Source: Candidatus Gastranaerophilales bacterium
GTDB lineage: Bacteria > Cyanobacteriota > Vampirovibrionia > Gastranaerophilales > Gastranaerophilaceae
NCBI GenBank assembly: GCA_910587375.1
Contig: CAJULR010000035.1
Location: 1-64,000, forward strand
Reading direction: 5' to 3'
DNA: 64,000 bases
Shown: positions 16,973 to 25,837 of the stretch, piece after piece
How positions within the stretch are numbered: the stretch's first letter is position 1
Layout: every line of letters starts with the position of its first letter
Position numbers and translations under genes: made by a program
Notes under the pieces: generated by a model
Seen by the model: only the letters and a program-made list of their open reading frames with translations
What the model was told of the DNA's origin: nothing
The model's database searches: none

Positions 16973-17596
16973 TTACAGCCATTCGGGGTGATAATACATC
17001 GTGAAAACTTTTCCCTCTTTAATTTTCACATGCCCGCCCATTATAAAATTCGTTAAAGAGCCTGTCGGGGGTAAAATTGTAAGCGCCCATTTTAAAGGAA
17101 AGACAAAAAGGCTTCTGTCTTGGCCAAAAACCTCAAATGTGTCTTGAACCTGGCCTTTTTTAACGTTTGGAATTTCAAAATTGTCAAAAATAATGCTTGC
17201 AGGAATTCCGTTCATTCCGCTTGTGATAACGGTTCCGACCCTTGCCTTTATAGTATCGCCTTTTTTCACTTTTAACTGCTTTTTATAATAAACGTCACTT
17301 TGGGCCTCAAATTCAATAATCTGCCCTTCATATACATCGGCCTCGGATTTTATTCTTTCTTTAATTGAAAACCTGATGGGAGTTGTCTTTGTGCTTTTAT
17401 AATCATAATTTAAGTGGGCAGAGGGTTTTTGAACATTTCTCTGTTTTAAAATATTTTCAACAATTTCATCTTGAACAGGTTCTTTGTTTTCAACTTGTGC
17501 AACATCCAAAACCCCGGTGTCAACTGTGTTTTCAGCATTTACACATAAGGGCGTTAAACAAAGAAAAATGGCTAAAATAAAAGCAACTTTATTCAT
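16973..17596 (-). CDS. Secreted protein of unknown function
   Basis: A 207-residue protein with a clear signal peptide (about 1-21, ending C-V-N-A-E). The mature part has a variable acidic segment, then a beta-rich region with Y-E-G-Q-I-I-E-F-E-A-Q-S-D-V-Y-Y-K and K-K-G-D-T-I-K-A-R-V-G-T-V-I-T-S-G-M-N-G, which looks like a small beta-barrel or SH3-like fold. I do not recognise the family. Its start overlaps the M48-like gene by 8 bp, so the two are co-expressed and may work together in the periplasm or at the surface. Confidence 0.7.
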   Translation of the reverse strand: MNKVAFILAIFLCLTPLCVNAENTVDTGVLDVAQVENKEPVQDEIVENILKQRNVQKPSAHLNYDYKSTKTTPIRFSIKERIKSEADVYEGQIIEFEAQSDVYYKKQLKVKKGDTIKARVGTVITSGMNGIPASIIFDNFEIPNVKKGQVQDTFEVFGQDRSLFVFPLKWALTILPPTGSLTNFIMGGHVKIKEGKVFTMYYHPEWL

Positions 17597-18290
17597 ATAC
17601 AGGCTCTTTCCTTGACCTTGTTCTTAATTTTTCTTCAAGCATTTTTCTGTTATTTACAGAGGTTAAAAGAAAATTTTGATAACTTTTATTATGATAATAT
17701 TCGTTGTTTACAAGGTAGTATGGGTATTTTATACAGATGTGCTCGTAAATTTTTGCAAGCCTTTTTGAAGTTACGTTGCTTGTAAGGCTGTCCCCTCTTT
17801 TTTGCGGATAGCTTTTATTTACAAGAGTAATCATTGCAACAGGATTGTAACCTGCGCGCACCATATAATCGACGCCGATTTTATCAAAAATTATTTGATA
17901 TTTTTTTGGCGCAGCTTTAATTTTAACTGAATTTAAATATCCGCTAAAAAGCCCCGGATATGACCTGTAGGCTTCTGCTATGCGCCTTGAAAGAAAGGCC
18001 GCAAGTTCATTATCATCTTCAATAAATTTATAATCATACCCATAAACTATAACCTGGCGGTCAAGAAGTGTTTTATCAAGCTTAAGTTTTTCCTTCACCT
18101 CTGTTTTGTCATAAACAAAAACAACACGGCCATCTATTTTATTTGCATTTAAAATTGATGTACCAACATCCGTCAGCCTTTTTTGAATTGCGGATTCCTT
18201 TTGAATATCAACATCTTTAACATCATCAATTGCAAATGAAGCCAAGGGAAGGGCCATAAACAAACCAAGAAAAAACAATTTTTTAAGCAT
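17589..18290 (-). CDS. Secreted M48-like protein without the catalytic HExxH (pseudoprotease)
   Basis: A 233-residue protein with a signal peptide (about 1-20). The segment D-N-E-L-A-A-F-L-S-R-R-I-A-E-A-Y lines up with the zinc helix of M48 peptidases (E-L-A-x-V-L-A-H-E-I-A-H), but neither His is present. The second site E-x-x-A-D-x-I-G is I-F-D-K-I-G, so the third ligand Glu is also gone. The downstream A-G-Y-N-P-V-A-M-I-T-L and the S-K-R-L-A-K-I-Y pattern are retained. The fold thus appears kept and catalysis lost, which suggests a binding or chaperone role. It is the first gene of a two-gene unit with the 16973 protein. Confidence 0.65.
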   Translation of the reverse strand: MLKKLFFLGLFMALPLASFAIDDVKDVDIQKESAIQKRLTDVGTSILNANKIDGRVVFVYDKTEVKEKLKLDKTLLDRQVIVYGYDYKFIEDDNELAAFLSRRIAEAYRSYPGLFSGYLNSVKIKAAPKKYQIIFDKIGVDYMVRAGYNPVAMITLVNKSYPQKRGDSLTSNVTSKRLAKIYEHICIKYPYYLVNNEYYHNKSYQNFLLTSVNNRKMLEEKLRTRSRKEPVYE

Positions 18291-18371
18291 ACTCTTAACC
18301 TAAACTCTTTCAAAACACTGTTTATATCATAGTAGCATAAACATTTTAAAACATATAGCTAAAAAGCACTA

Positions 18372-18412
18372 ATTAAGGGCTTCTTTGCAAATTCACAAAA
18401 AAAGCCCTTAAT
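18372..18412 (-). terminator. Terminator downstream of ferritin
   Basis: ATTAAGGGCTT (18372-18382) and AAGCCCTTAAT (18402-18412) form an 11-bp stem 21 bp after the ferritin stop. The better T-run is on the plus strand, so it may work in both directions; it also insulates the divergent-upstream region of the 17589 gene. Confidence 0.6.
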
Positions 18413-18433
18413 TTTTATATATTTTAAACCCGG

Positions 18434-18943
18434 TTAACCAATTACAGGAGGGTTAAATACTCTTGTTGCTAAGTCCTTGTCCAAAAGAAGAAGGGCGTGC
18501 TTATCGTCTTTAATCATTCTTAAAGTTTCTAAAACACCTGAAACACTTGCTTCTTCTTCAACCTGTTCTTTAATGTACCATTGAAGGAAAAGGCCTGCTG
18601 CTCTGTCTTTTGTTTCATCTGCAACATCAGCAAGTTTATTTATTAAAGAAGTTACAAGCTGTTCATGAGCTAAAACCGCTTCAAAAACCTCCAAAGGCGA
18701 ATTCCAGGTTTGATCAGGCTTTTTAATTGTGTCTAAAATAATTTCACCGTCACGCTCTTGAATATAGTCGTATAGGCCTCTTGCATGGGCCATTTCTTCC
18801 TGAACCTGAATATTCATCCAGTTTACAAACCCCATAAGGTTTAATTTTTGAAAATATGCCTGCATTGAAAGATAAAGATAAGCAGAATACATTTCAGCAT
18901 TTACTTGTTCGTTTAATGCGGCATTCATTTTTTCATTTAGCAT
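18434..18943 (-). CDS. ftnA: Non-haem ferritin
   Basis: A 169-residue ferritin that oxidises Fe(II) and stores iron in a 24-mer. The diiron ligands are in place: E17 (E-M-Y-S-A-Y-L-Y-L), E50 and H53 (E-E-M-A-H-A), Glu in A-V-L-A-H-E, and Gln in L-Q-W-Y-I-K-E-Q-V-E-E-E. The length is normal for bacterial FtnA. A strong AAGGAG lies 7 nt before the ATG. A TATAAT at 18979-18984 on the minus strand is the likely -10. Monocistronic, with a terminator. No Fur box was recognised. Confidence 0.93.
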   Translation of the reverse strand: MLNEKMNAALNEQVNAEMYSAYLYLSMQAYFQKLNLMGFVNWMNIQVQEEMAHARGLYDYIQERDGEIILDTIKKPDQTWNSPLEVFEAVLAHEQLVTSLINKLADVADETKDRAAGLFLQWYIKEQVEEEASVSGVLETLRMIKDDKHALLLLDKDLATRVFNPPVIG

Positions 18944-18978
18944 ATTTTAACTCCTTTTCTCGTGCCTTTTGTACAGAA

Positions 18979-18984
18979 ATTATA
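18979..18984 (-). promoter_or_regulatory. -10 element of ferritin
   Basis: TATAAT on the minus strand, 36 bp before the ferritin ATG. The -35 position holds only a weak match. Confidence 0.4.
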
Positions 18985-19122
18985 CCACCAAAAGAACTTT
19001 GTTTTACATAAAAAATAATTGTAAATTTATGTTAAAATCCCATAAAATTTGAAATCCGACACCTTTTAAAACACTTTATATATGTATATCCAATTGTATT
19101 TTGTACTGCACGAGGGTTAATA

Positions 19123-22100
19123 ATGGACTTAAGTTTAAGCGGCATTAATGGCATAAACTACGATTTCAAACCGTATGATATAGAAAATACGGACACACCT
19201 TCATATTTCAGTACATCTGTTTTTGGAAACGATATAATTCAGGAAGAAGATTATCAATTTAATACATCAGCTTCCGCAAGCACCGTTTCTTCCTTAAGAA
19301 GCGAATTTGAAACAGTAAAAAACGGTCAGGGGCTTATAGGAAAAGCTTGGGACGGTATTAAAAATTTCTTTGGAATGAAAAACGGCTCAAACAAGGTTGA
19401 AGAAACAATTCAAAAGGCAGAAAACGGCGAAATTACGCTTGAAGAAGCCTATGAACAAATTGAAAAATATAAAAACGGGCAGGAACAATCTGTAGATTTA
19501 GTTGCAGATGTGGCTTCAGGCATAGCTTCTTTTGCCTCATTTTCCCTTGCAACAGGGGTTGGCCTTGCGGCAGCACCCTTCACAGGCGGCGCTTCTTTGG
19601 GGCTTGTGGCCGCAGGGCTTGGCATAGCAGGAGCTTCCGGCGCCATTATAAAAGCGGGCATTAAAGGAATTGACGCTGCCGTTGGCGGAAGAGAATATGA
19701 TTCTTTAGGATACGACCTTGCAACCGGCGGAATAAACGGAATTTTTGCACCAATTACTGCAGGCATAGGCGGTGCTGTCGGAAAATCAGTGGCAGCAAAA
19801 GTTGGCGTAAATGCCGTTCGAGAAGGCGGCGAAGTGCTTATAAAAGAGGGTATAAAACAAACTGCAAAAGGTGCCCTTGCAAAAACCTTGCTTACAACAA
19901 ACATTTCATACACGGGCGGCACCTTGCTTGGACGCGGTCTGGCCCTTGGGGCGGATATGGCAGTAAACGGTGCTATAACAGGCGGCGTTGACTCTGCAGT
20001 CAGGTATCTTGCAGGCGATGAAGAAGAAAAAACTATTGAAGGCTTAATGGATGAAGTGACAACGGGCACAATAGGCGGAGCAATAGCTTCCCCGATTATA
20101 GGCGGCGGAATGCGTCTTGCAGGAAATGGTATTGGAAAATTAACAGGAAAATTAAGCAGCACAGTTTCTGATTCATATTCCGCGGCACAGCGAAACCTTT
20201 TAAATATGCCGACCGTGGAAAGCCCGGATACAGAGTTTATAAAAGGTTTATCAAGCACAATCAAAAGTGCTGAAGGCTTTGTTGATGGAGTAAAAATTGA
20301 AGCTGACAGCCTTTATGATGATTTTAACAATAAAATCGGCCAACTTTTTGAAACCAGGGCCCATCTTTCAGAAAGTCTTGCAGACTTAAGTGAAAACCTC
20401 GGAAAGCTTTCAGGCCCTGATATGACAAAGATGAGAGGCGTTCTTCAAGACATCTTAACAAGTGATGATATCCCGGAAGCTATTCAAAAATACGCACAAA
20501 AAGGCATAGATTTGGCAGATTTCTTTGATGAAAAAGCCATAAAATCAATAACAAGCACTCTTGATGGGGCAGAAAAATATCTTGATGCCGTTATGCAATA
20601 TGTAGAAAAAGCCGAAACAATAAGCGATTGGGGCTATATTAAGCTGCAAGATGGCCTTGGAATTGCACAAGAAGGCATAGATAAAGCAAAAGAATTTACA
20701 AATACATCCGCATACAAACAGCTTGGAGATTTGCCGGAAAGATTTTCAGGAATTTATTCAAGCATAAAAACAGAACAAGCGAATATTCTGGATTTAGCAA
20801 ACACAATAAGAAACGAAATAAAAGCCGGAAACCTGGAAAGCGCCGCAGCGCTAATGCAGGATTACCTTGTAAAAATAGAAAATTATGGCATAAATTTAAA
20901 CAACGCGGCAACGGACATAGACGGTATAATTGAAAGAGCCGGCTTCCAGGATATGGTTGATATTTTAAATGAACGCGTTTCAAAAAGAATAAGTTCAGCG
21001 GATTTTTCTTCCCTTTCAAAAGACGCACAGGTTCAGGCAATTATTGAAGATTCAAACATTGCTCTTCCAAAATTTATTCAAACAATGTCATCCGATGAAA
21101 ATATCCCGGATGAGATGAGAAGATTTTTCAAACAATTTACAAGCAACTGTACTGTTTCAAGAAATATGAATGAAGCGCAGGCCTTGGCAGATGAACTTTA
21201 CGGGGCAGGAAAATATACCCTGAAAAAATCTTTTGGCGCAGGCACAATCGGAGAAACGTACCTTGCAGAAACAGCTGATGGCGGGCAGTTTGTAATTAAA
21301 ATGTTAAAAGAAGGTGTAAACCTTGAAAAATTTGAAGCAGACAGAAGTATGTTTACAAAATATGTTGAAGAATTTGTATCCGACCCTGTTGAAAAAGAAT
21401 ATAAATTAAAACTTATAAACGGCCTTTTTGACAGTTGGGAAAAAGAACTTGATTTTTCTCTTGAAGCACAAGGGGCAGCCAATATGGCAAGAAATGCACA
21501 AAGATATAATGTGGCACAAACCCTTGAAGTGGGCACAAAAAATGGTCAAAACATTTCCCTTGTAATGGAAAAAGCAGACGGAGTACGTCTTGACAGCTTG
21601 TTAGATATGATTCAATTTGCAAAACAAAACCCTGATGATTATTTAACAAAATCTGTACTTGATTCAACCGGGAAAGAAACAAACCCTTGGGTGAAAAATG
21701 CTGATATGGTTGAACAATATAGCTGGCTTAAAGATTTCACATCCTGGGAAGAAGACTTGACACAAGTTTTCCAAAAGGCGCAAAACGAACAAGTTATGTT
21801 TGTGTCAAAAAGCGGCACAAGAACAATCCATGCAGACCCACATGCCGGAAATATTTTCATAGATTTTAACTCCGCAACAGGAAAACCTGTCATAAACTAC
21901 ATTGACACAGGAAACACAATTACAAGAACCTCTTCTGATATGTTAAAAGATATGACATTAACTTTAAATATGTTAATTGGAAACTCTGAAGGCATTGTAG
22001 ATTATCTTTTAAGCGGTGCAACCCTTCCAAGCGGCGCAAACAGGGAAGAACTTGCAAAACAGATGGCAACAATGCTTGATGAAAGGCTTTATAAGGCCGG

Positions 22101-22455
22101 AATCAATTTAAAATCAACTTCATACACGCAAGACACCTTTAATTCAATTATGAAAGAATTAAACATAATTCCAAACGTTGACGATTCCAATCTTATGAAG
22201 GCAACATTGCAAAGAATTAAAACATCTAGAGAAATAGCCTCAATTACAGGATACGGAAGCCCGAAATCCATCGATATTAAAGACCTGTTAAAAGGCCTTG
22301 CGCTTTCATTTAAAGAAAATCCAAGCGAAACCGTAAAATCAATAGCTCCGATTTTAAAATGGATGAAAAACAATGACAGCCAGGCTCTTGAAACATTCTT
22401 CCAAATGATTTCTCCAGGAACTGCGGCAAACGCTGCAAACCTTCAAGCGGCATAA
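19123..22455 (+). CDS. Giant protein with UbiB/ABC1-type kinase-like domain
   Basis: An 1110-residue protein. Residues about 125-255 are glycine/alanine-rich hydrophobic segments typical of membrane-inserting regions of large secreted or surface proteins. Residues about 330-640 are helical and coiled-coil-like. Residues about 700-960 are a UbiB/ABC1-family kinase domain: K726 in F-V-I-K-M-L-K, then H-A-D-P-H-A-G-N-I-F-I-D around 903, and I-D-T-G-N as the metal-binding loop. UbiB proteins normally have about 500 residues and act on quinone biosynthesis or lipid handling. Nothing in the neighbourhood belongs to quinone synthesis, and the extra 600 residues are foreign to that family. No N-terminal signal peptide is visible. 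It may be an effector-like or membrane-remodelling protein; the role is open. Confidence 0.7.
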   Translation: MDLSLSGINGINYDFKPYDIENTDTPSYFSTSVFGNDIIQEEDYQFNTSASASTVSSLRSEFETVKNGQGLIGKAWDGIKNFFGMKNGSNKVEETIQKAENGEITLEEAYEQIEKYKNGQEQSVDLVADVASGIASFASFSLATGVGLAAAPFTGGASLGLVAAGLGIAGASGAIIKAGIKGIDAAVGGREYDSLGYDLATGGINGIFAPITAGIGGAVGKSVAAKVGVNAVREGGEVLIKEGIKQTAKGALAKTLLTTNISYTGGTLLGRGLALGADMAVNGAITGGVDSAVRYLAGDEEEKTIEGLMDEVTTGTIGGAIASPIIGGGMRLAGNGIGKLTGKLSSTVSDSYSAAQRNLLNMPTVESPDTEFIKGLSSTIKSAEGFVDGVKIEADSLYDDFNNKIGQLFETRAHLSESLADLSENLGKLSGPDMTKMRGVLQDILTSDDIPEAIQKYAQKGIDLADFFDEKAIKSITSTLDGAEKYLDAVMQYVEKAETISDWGYIKLQDGLGIAQEGIDKAKEFTNTSAYKQLGDLPERFSGIYSSIKTEQANILDLANTIRNEIKAGNLESAAALMQDYLVKIENYGINLNNAATDIDGIIERAGFQDMVDILNERVSKRISSADFSSLSKDAQVQAIIEDSNIALPKFIQTMSSDENIPDEMRRFFKQFTSNCTVSRNMNEAQALADELYGAGKYTLKKSFGAGTIGETYLAETADGGQFVIKMLKEGVNLEKFEADRSMFTKYVEEFVSDPVEKEYKLKLINGLFDSWEKELDFSLEAQGAANMARNAQRYNVAQTLEVGTKNGQNISLVMEKADGVRLDSLLDMIQFAKQNPDDYLTKSVLDSTGKETNPWVKNADMVEQYSWLKDFTSWEEDLTQVFQKAQNEQVMFVSKSGTRTIHADPHAGNIFIDFNSATGKPVINYIDTGNTITRTSSDMLKDMTLTLNMLIGNSEGIVDYLLSGATLPSGANREELAKQMATMLDERLYKAGINLKSTSYTQDTFNSIMKELNIIPNVDDSNLMKATLQRIKTSREIASITGYGSPKSIDIKDLLKGLALSFKENPSETVKSIAPILKWMKNNDSQALETFFQMISPGTAANAANLQAA

Positions 22456-22469
22456 AATTATTTTTGAAC

Positions 22470-22475
22470 TAAAAT
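22470..22475 (+). promoter_or_regulatory. -10 element 6 nt before the DUF486 start (leaderless)
   Basis: TAAAAT, 6 nt, then ATG at 22482, with no ribosome binding site. Transcription would begin at or next to the start codon. Confidence 0.4.
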
Positions 22476-22481
22476 ATTTTT

Positions 22482-22835
22482 ATGAACATATCTATTGTTA
22501 AAATGATATTACCCATAGTTTTGCTTTTAATTTCAAACGTTTTTATGACGTTTGCGTGGTATGGGCATTTGAAGTTTAAATCAAGTGCTTTGGCTGCGGT
22601 AATTTTAATCAGCTGGGGCATAGCATTTTTTGAATACTGTTTTCAGGTTCCTGCAAACAGAATGGGCTATGAAGTTTATAACGCTTACCAACTCAAAACA
22701 ATTCAGGAAGTAATTACATTAACCGTTTTTGTTTTCTTTTCAGCACTTTATCTAAAAGAAGGGCTAAAGTGGAACTATTTAATCGGCTTTTTGTTCATCA
22801 TTCTTGCTGTCTTTTTCATTTTCAAGAAGTGGTAA
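22482..22835 (+). CDS. DUF486 family small membrane protein
   Basis: A 117-residue protein with four membrane helices, as expected for DUF486 in the drug/metabolite transporter superfamily. The segments F-M-T-F-A-W-Y-G-H-L-K and F-E-Y-C-F-Q-V-P-A-N-R-M-G-Y are strongly conserved in the family. Function is unknown. Its 3' end overlaps the convergent YibE/F-like gene by 57 bp, and it appears to be leaderless. Confidence 0.85.
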   Translation: MNISIVKMILPIVLLLISNVFMTFAWYGHLKFKSSALAAVILISWGIAFFEYCFQVPANRMGYEVYNAYQLKTIQEVITLTVFVFFSALYLKEGLKWNYLIGFLFIILAVFFIFKKW

Positions 22836-24044
22836 AGTTTGCGGTAAGTCTTGAGAAAGGGATTGCGGCTCTTTTGATGGCAAAATTCGCGATAAAATTT
22901 GTGTCAAAAAAGCATAATTCCATTTTTTGCCTTTCACAAGGCAGGCCGTCATTATAGCTGTTAAAGGAACACAGGCAAGAAGGGAAATACTTCCTGTAAG
23001 TGCGGATAAAATCTCGCTTGAAACCTGATTCAGGTTAAAAAATTTCCCTGCGTCAATGTTTGAAGACAATAAAACAAGGGGCATAGCGCTTCCAAGATAC
23101 ACTAAAATTAATGTGTTTGACATTGTGCCTATAATATCGCGCCCAACATTCATGCCGGATTTAAAAAGTTCTCTTATGCTCAGGTTTTTATCCGTTATAT
23201 GAATTTCATTAATAGTACTTGCAATTGAAACGGCAACATCCATTAGGGCTCCAAGAGCAGCAATAATAATTGAGGCAGCTAAAATCCCGGTAAAACTTAA
23301 ATCAGGCCTTTGTGTGTATAAAAATACGCTCTCTTCGCCCATAAAACCTGTCAGGTGGCCAAGCTTTACGGCAACAAGGGCAAGGGTGCTTGCAAAAATG
23401 AGGCTCAAAACCGTTCCCAAAACTGCAGCATTCGTTTTTGAATTCACACCTGCAACAAGATACATTGTTGCAACAGTTGAAAGGACAGAAATTATAAGTG
23501 CCGCAATAATCGGCGAAACACCCCAAAGAACAAGGGGGACAAAGATTATAAATATTAAAAGGACAGTGATTACTATTGATAACAGGCTCATTAAGCCCTT
23601 TTTCTTTCCTATCACAATTAAAAACAAGACAAAAAGCCCTGAAAAAAGATAGACTGTGCCAATTCTTTTAATATCAGTTATAAAAATATCAACTTCATCC
23701 AGGCTTTTTGGGCTTTCAGACAAAGACTCCATCATAAGAAGCACCCTGTCCCCCTCCTTTAAAAAGACTTCATAGGCAGGGTTTCCGGTCATAAGGTTTT
23801 CTGTAACCTTCTCTTTTCCTTTGAATTGGCCCTTTGTAATCTTAACAGTTACAATTTGCTTTGAAATTTCTTCCGGGTTGTCGGTTTTTTCCGTATAATC
23901 ATAGTCTATTTTTTTAACTATACCTTCTGTGGAAGATGTATATGTTCCTTGCAGCCTTTCTTCCGGTTTTGAATTGTCGGGAGCCGCAAAAGAATTCAGG
24001 GCCGAAAAGACAAATAATATTAAAATTAAGATTATTTTTTTCAT
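22779..24044 (-). CDS. YibE/F family membrane protein
   Basis: A 421-residue protein with an N-terminal signal peptide (about 1-20), a soluble beta-rich domain (about 30-130) and then eight or so membrane helices. The L-G-A-L-M-D-V-A-V-S-I-A-S-T-I-N-E-I segment and G-R-D-I-I-G-T-M-S-N-T-L-I-L-V-Y are signatures of the YibE/F family (found in Lactobacillales, Clostridia and others). Molecular function unknown; a transport role is presumed. The last 19 residues are encoded opposite the end of the DUF486 gene. Confidence 0.85.
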   Translation of the reverse strand: MKKIILILILFVFSALNSFAAPDNSKPEERLQGTYTSSTEGIVKKIDYDYTEKTDNPEEISKQIVTVKITKGQFKGKEKVTENLMTGNPAYEVFLKEGDRVLLMMESLSESPKSLDEVDIFITDIKRIGTVYLFSGLFVLFLIVIGKKKGLMSLLSIVITVLLIFIIFVPLVLWGVSPIIAALIISVLSTVATMYLVAGVNSKTNAAVLGTVLSLIFASTLALVAVKLGHLTGFMGEESVFLYTQRPDLSFTGILAASIIIAALGALMDVAVSIASTINEIHITDKNLSIRELFKSGMNVGRDIIGTMSNTLILVYLGSAMPLVLLSSNIDAGKFFNLNQVSSEILSALTGSISLLACVPLTAIMTACLVKGKKWNYAFLTQILSRILPSKEPQSLSQDLPQTLPLLENEKDSKNDEQKAD

Positions 24045-24067
24045 ACAAACATTTTACCGCTAAAAAA

Positions 24068-25771
24068 TTATATTTTTGCAACGGTTATTCTGCTAAAATA
24101 TTTTTTCAGTTTATCATAAGTTAACATAATTTCTTCAGATGAATTGTGCGGATCTTTAATAAGAAATCTTCTTTCCCCTTTTATGTCGATACATTCAAGG
24201 GAATAAGCATGGTTTGATATAAATTTTTTATCTGACATTTCCTCTGCACCTTTTTGGGTAGAAACCGCAAATACATAGTTATTCGGGGCAGAGTCAAAAA
24301 GTTCTCTTTCTGCGCAAAATACATATTCTGCATTGCGGACAATCTCAAGACCGAATTTTTTAAATATATCGGATACGCAACCTGCGTTGTTATAATAAAG
24401 GTCAGCTTCCGTCACATTTTTAAATAAATTAAGCACAAATTCTCTCGGAATATCTTCGCCAAAAATATCATATGCCGGCGCACCGGTTTTATCCATTTGA
24501 TTAAGCCACCTTTGAAGAATCAGGGCTTCATATCTTGATTTATCATCTTTCTTCCCGTTTAATTCTTCAAGCCTCTTTGCAATTTCATCTCTCTGAAGGG
24601 TGAACTGCTTTGCCGAAGTAATGTCTTGAAGACAAAACATTTCATCAGGGCCTTTAGTGTCAACATATTTTATATAATATTTGATTTCCTCTTCCGTATA
24701 GGGTGAAGATGAGGCAAAAGGAGCGTTTTCACCCTGCCCTTTTAACTCGTTATATTTTTTTATAATAAACCGTCTTATAAGGTTTTGTCTTTCAAATTCA
24801 GACAGTGCTTCAATTGCCCTTATTCCTTCACAGGCAGATGAAACGCCTTTGTTTAATCTGTGTTTTGGTATTATTGACGCTATGTCACACAAAATATCGT
24901 TTTCGGGGTTTTTTGGAAGGACTTTCCCGCCCCTTTTTTCAAAGCCCCCAAACACAATGTCCACAGTATTATCCGGGTTTTCTCTAAACATTTCTAAAAT
25001 TTTATGGCGACAAGCAGGATTATTATTTATACTGTTAATCGCACTCAAAAGATAACAGTCGCCAACATCTTTCTGGGCTGTGATAAATCTTTCAACAGGA
25101 GGGAATAGTTCAAGGTAAGTATCCCTTGTTATAAAAAGTCTTTTTATGCAATTTTCTTTAGTTTTAATTGAAATATTATTTTCTCCCCTAATTTCACAAA
25201 CTTCACCTGTCTTAAGGGCCAAAAGCGCCTCATCTTCACTTTTAAATTCAGGCACAAAAGCGCTTTTTACATCTTTCTTTTCTGCATAGGCACCATACAA
25301 AATATCCAAATCGCCTGAAACTTCCCTGCTTACTCTATAATCCTTATTCAAGGGCCCCAAAACCGAAAGGGTAAGTTTTTTATCCTCAACAAGCCTTGTT
25401 AACATATCAAGATTACTTGCGTCCAGTCCGCTTCCTGAGAGCCTGTTAAGAGTAATATTGAGCTGGTTTTTGGCAGTTTCTCTTATTTTAACGTCATCGG
25501 AAGATAACCCGAAATGTTTGTATATAGGCAAAAGCCTTTTTTCTCCGTATTTTAGGGTTTTGCCTTCATCTTGAATATCAATGTCGGGTGGAAGATTGTC
25601 AGGAGCAGTATCAGGGTTTAGAAGGGAATTTTTAGTATAGCTTTTTTCCATATATTTTGAGCTTTTGTATCCGTTAAAATTTAGCCCAAAAGCAACAGAA
25701 AATTGGGTTTTGGGCGGGGTTTTATGACAGGAGCCTTTATTAAAATTGTTACAGGCAAAGCTTATTTTCAT
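24068..25771 (-). CDS. Calpain-like (C2 family) cysteine protease with N-terminal F-x-G tag
   Basis: A 567-residue protein. The catalytic Cys motif is D-V-G-D-C-Y-L-L-S-A with C239, preceded by the oxyanion-hole Q233. The catalytic His is H521 in S-N-H-A-Y-S-L. The third residue of the calpain triad is Asn in N-P-W-G; here the equivalent is D540 in K-D-P-H-N. Calpains cut cytoplasmic or host proteins; bacterial ones are sparse and often secreted. The first 40 residues lack a classical signal peptide, but contain N-F-N-G (31-34), the tag shared with three other proteins in this window. The region before the protease core (about 60-230) is not recognised. Divergent from the glycosyltransferase gene. 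Confidence 0.75.
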   Translation of the reverse strand: MKISFACNNFNKGSCHKTPPKTQFSVAFGLNFNGYKSSKYMEKSYTKNSLLNPDTAPDNLPPDIDIQDEGKTLKYGEKRLLPIYKHFGLSSDDVKIRETAKNQLNITLNRLSGSGLDASNLDMLTRLVEDKKLTLSVLGPLNKDYRVSREVSGDLDILYGAYAEKKDVKSAFVPEFKSEDEALLALKTGEVCEIRGENNISIKTKENCIKRLFITRDTYLELFPPVERFITAQKDVGDCYLLSAINSINNNPACRHKILEMFRENPDNTVDIVFGGFEKRGGKVLPKNPENDILCDIASIIPKHRLNKGVSSACEGIRAIEALSEFERQNLIRRFIIKKYNELKGQGENAPFASSSPYTEEEIKYYIKYVDTKGPDEMFCLQDITSAKQFTLQRDEIAKRLEELNGKKDDKSRYEALILQRWLNQMDKTGAPAYDIFGEDIPREFVLNLFKNVTEADLYYNNAGCVSDIFKKFGLEIVRNAEYVFCAERELFDSAPNNYVFAVSTQKGAEEMSDKKFISNHAYSLECIDIKGERRFLIKDPHNSSEEIMLTYDKLKKYFSRITVAKI

Positions 25772-25825
25772 ATTTCTTTAAAAACAAAACATTTAAAAAT
25801 TTGTCAAATTTAATCTAAAATATGC

Positions 25826-25831
25826 TAAAAT
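25826..25831 (+). promoter_or_regulatory. Extended -10 element 6 nt before the GT2 start (leaderless)
   Basis: TGC-TAAAAT followed by 6 nt and the ATG at 25838, with no ribosome binding site; TTGTCA lies 19 bp upstream. Confidence 0.4.
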
Positions 25832-25837
25832 CAATTT

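Noticed and set aside
19449..20264. Long open frame (271 codons) on the minus strand inside the UbiB-like gene
   Set aside because: It is antisense to a well supported gene, has a Pro/Ala/Ser-rich composition caused by the Gly/Ala codons opposite, and no family match.
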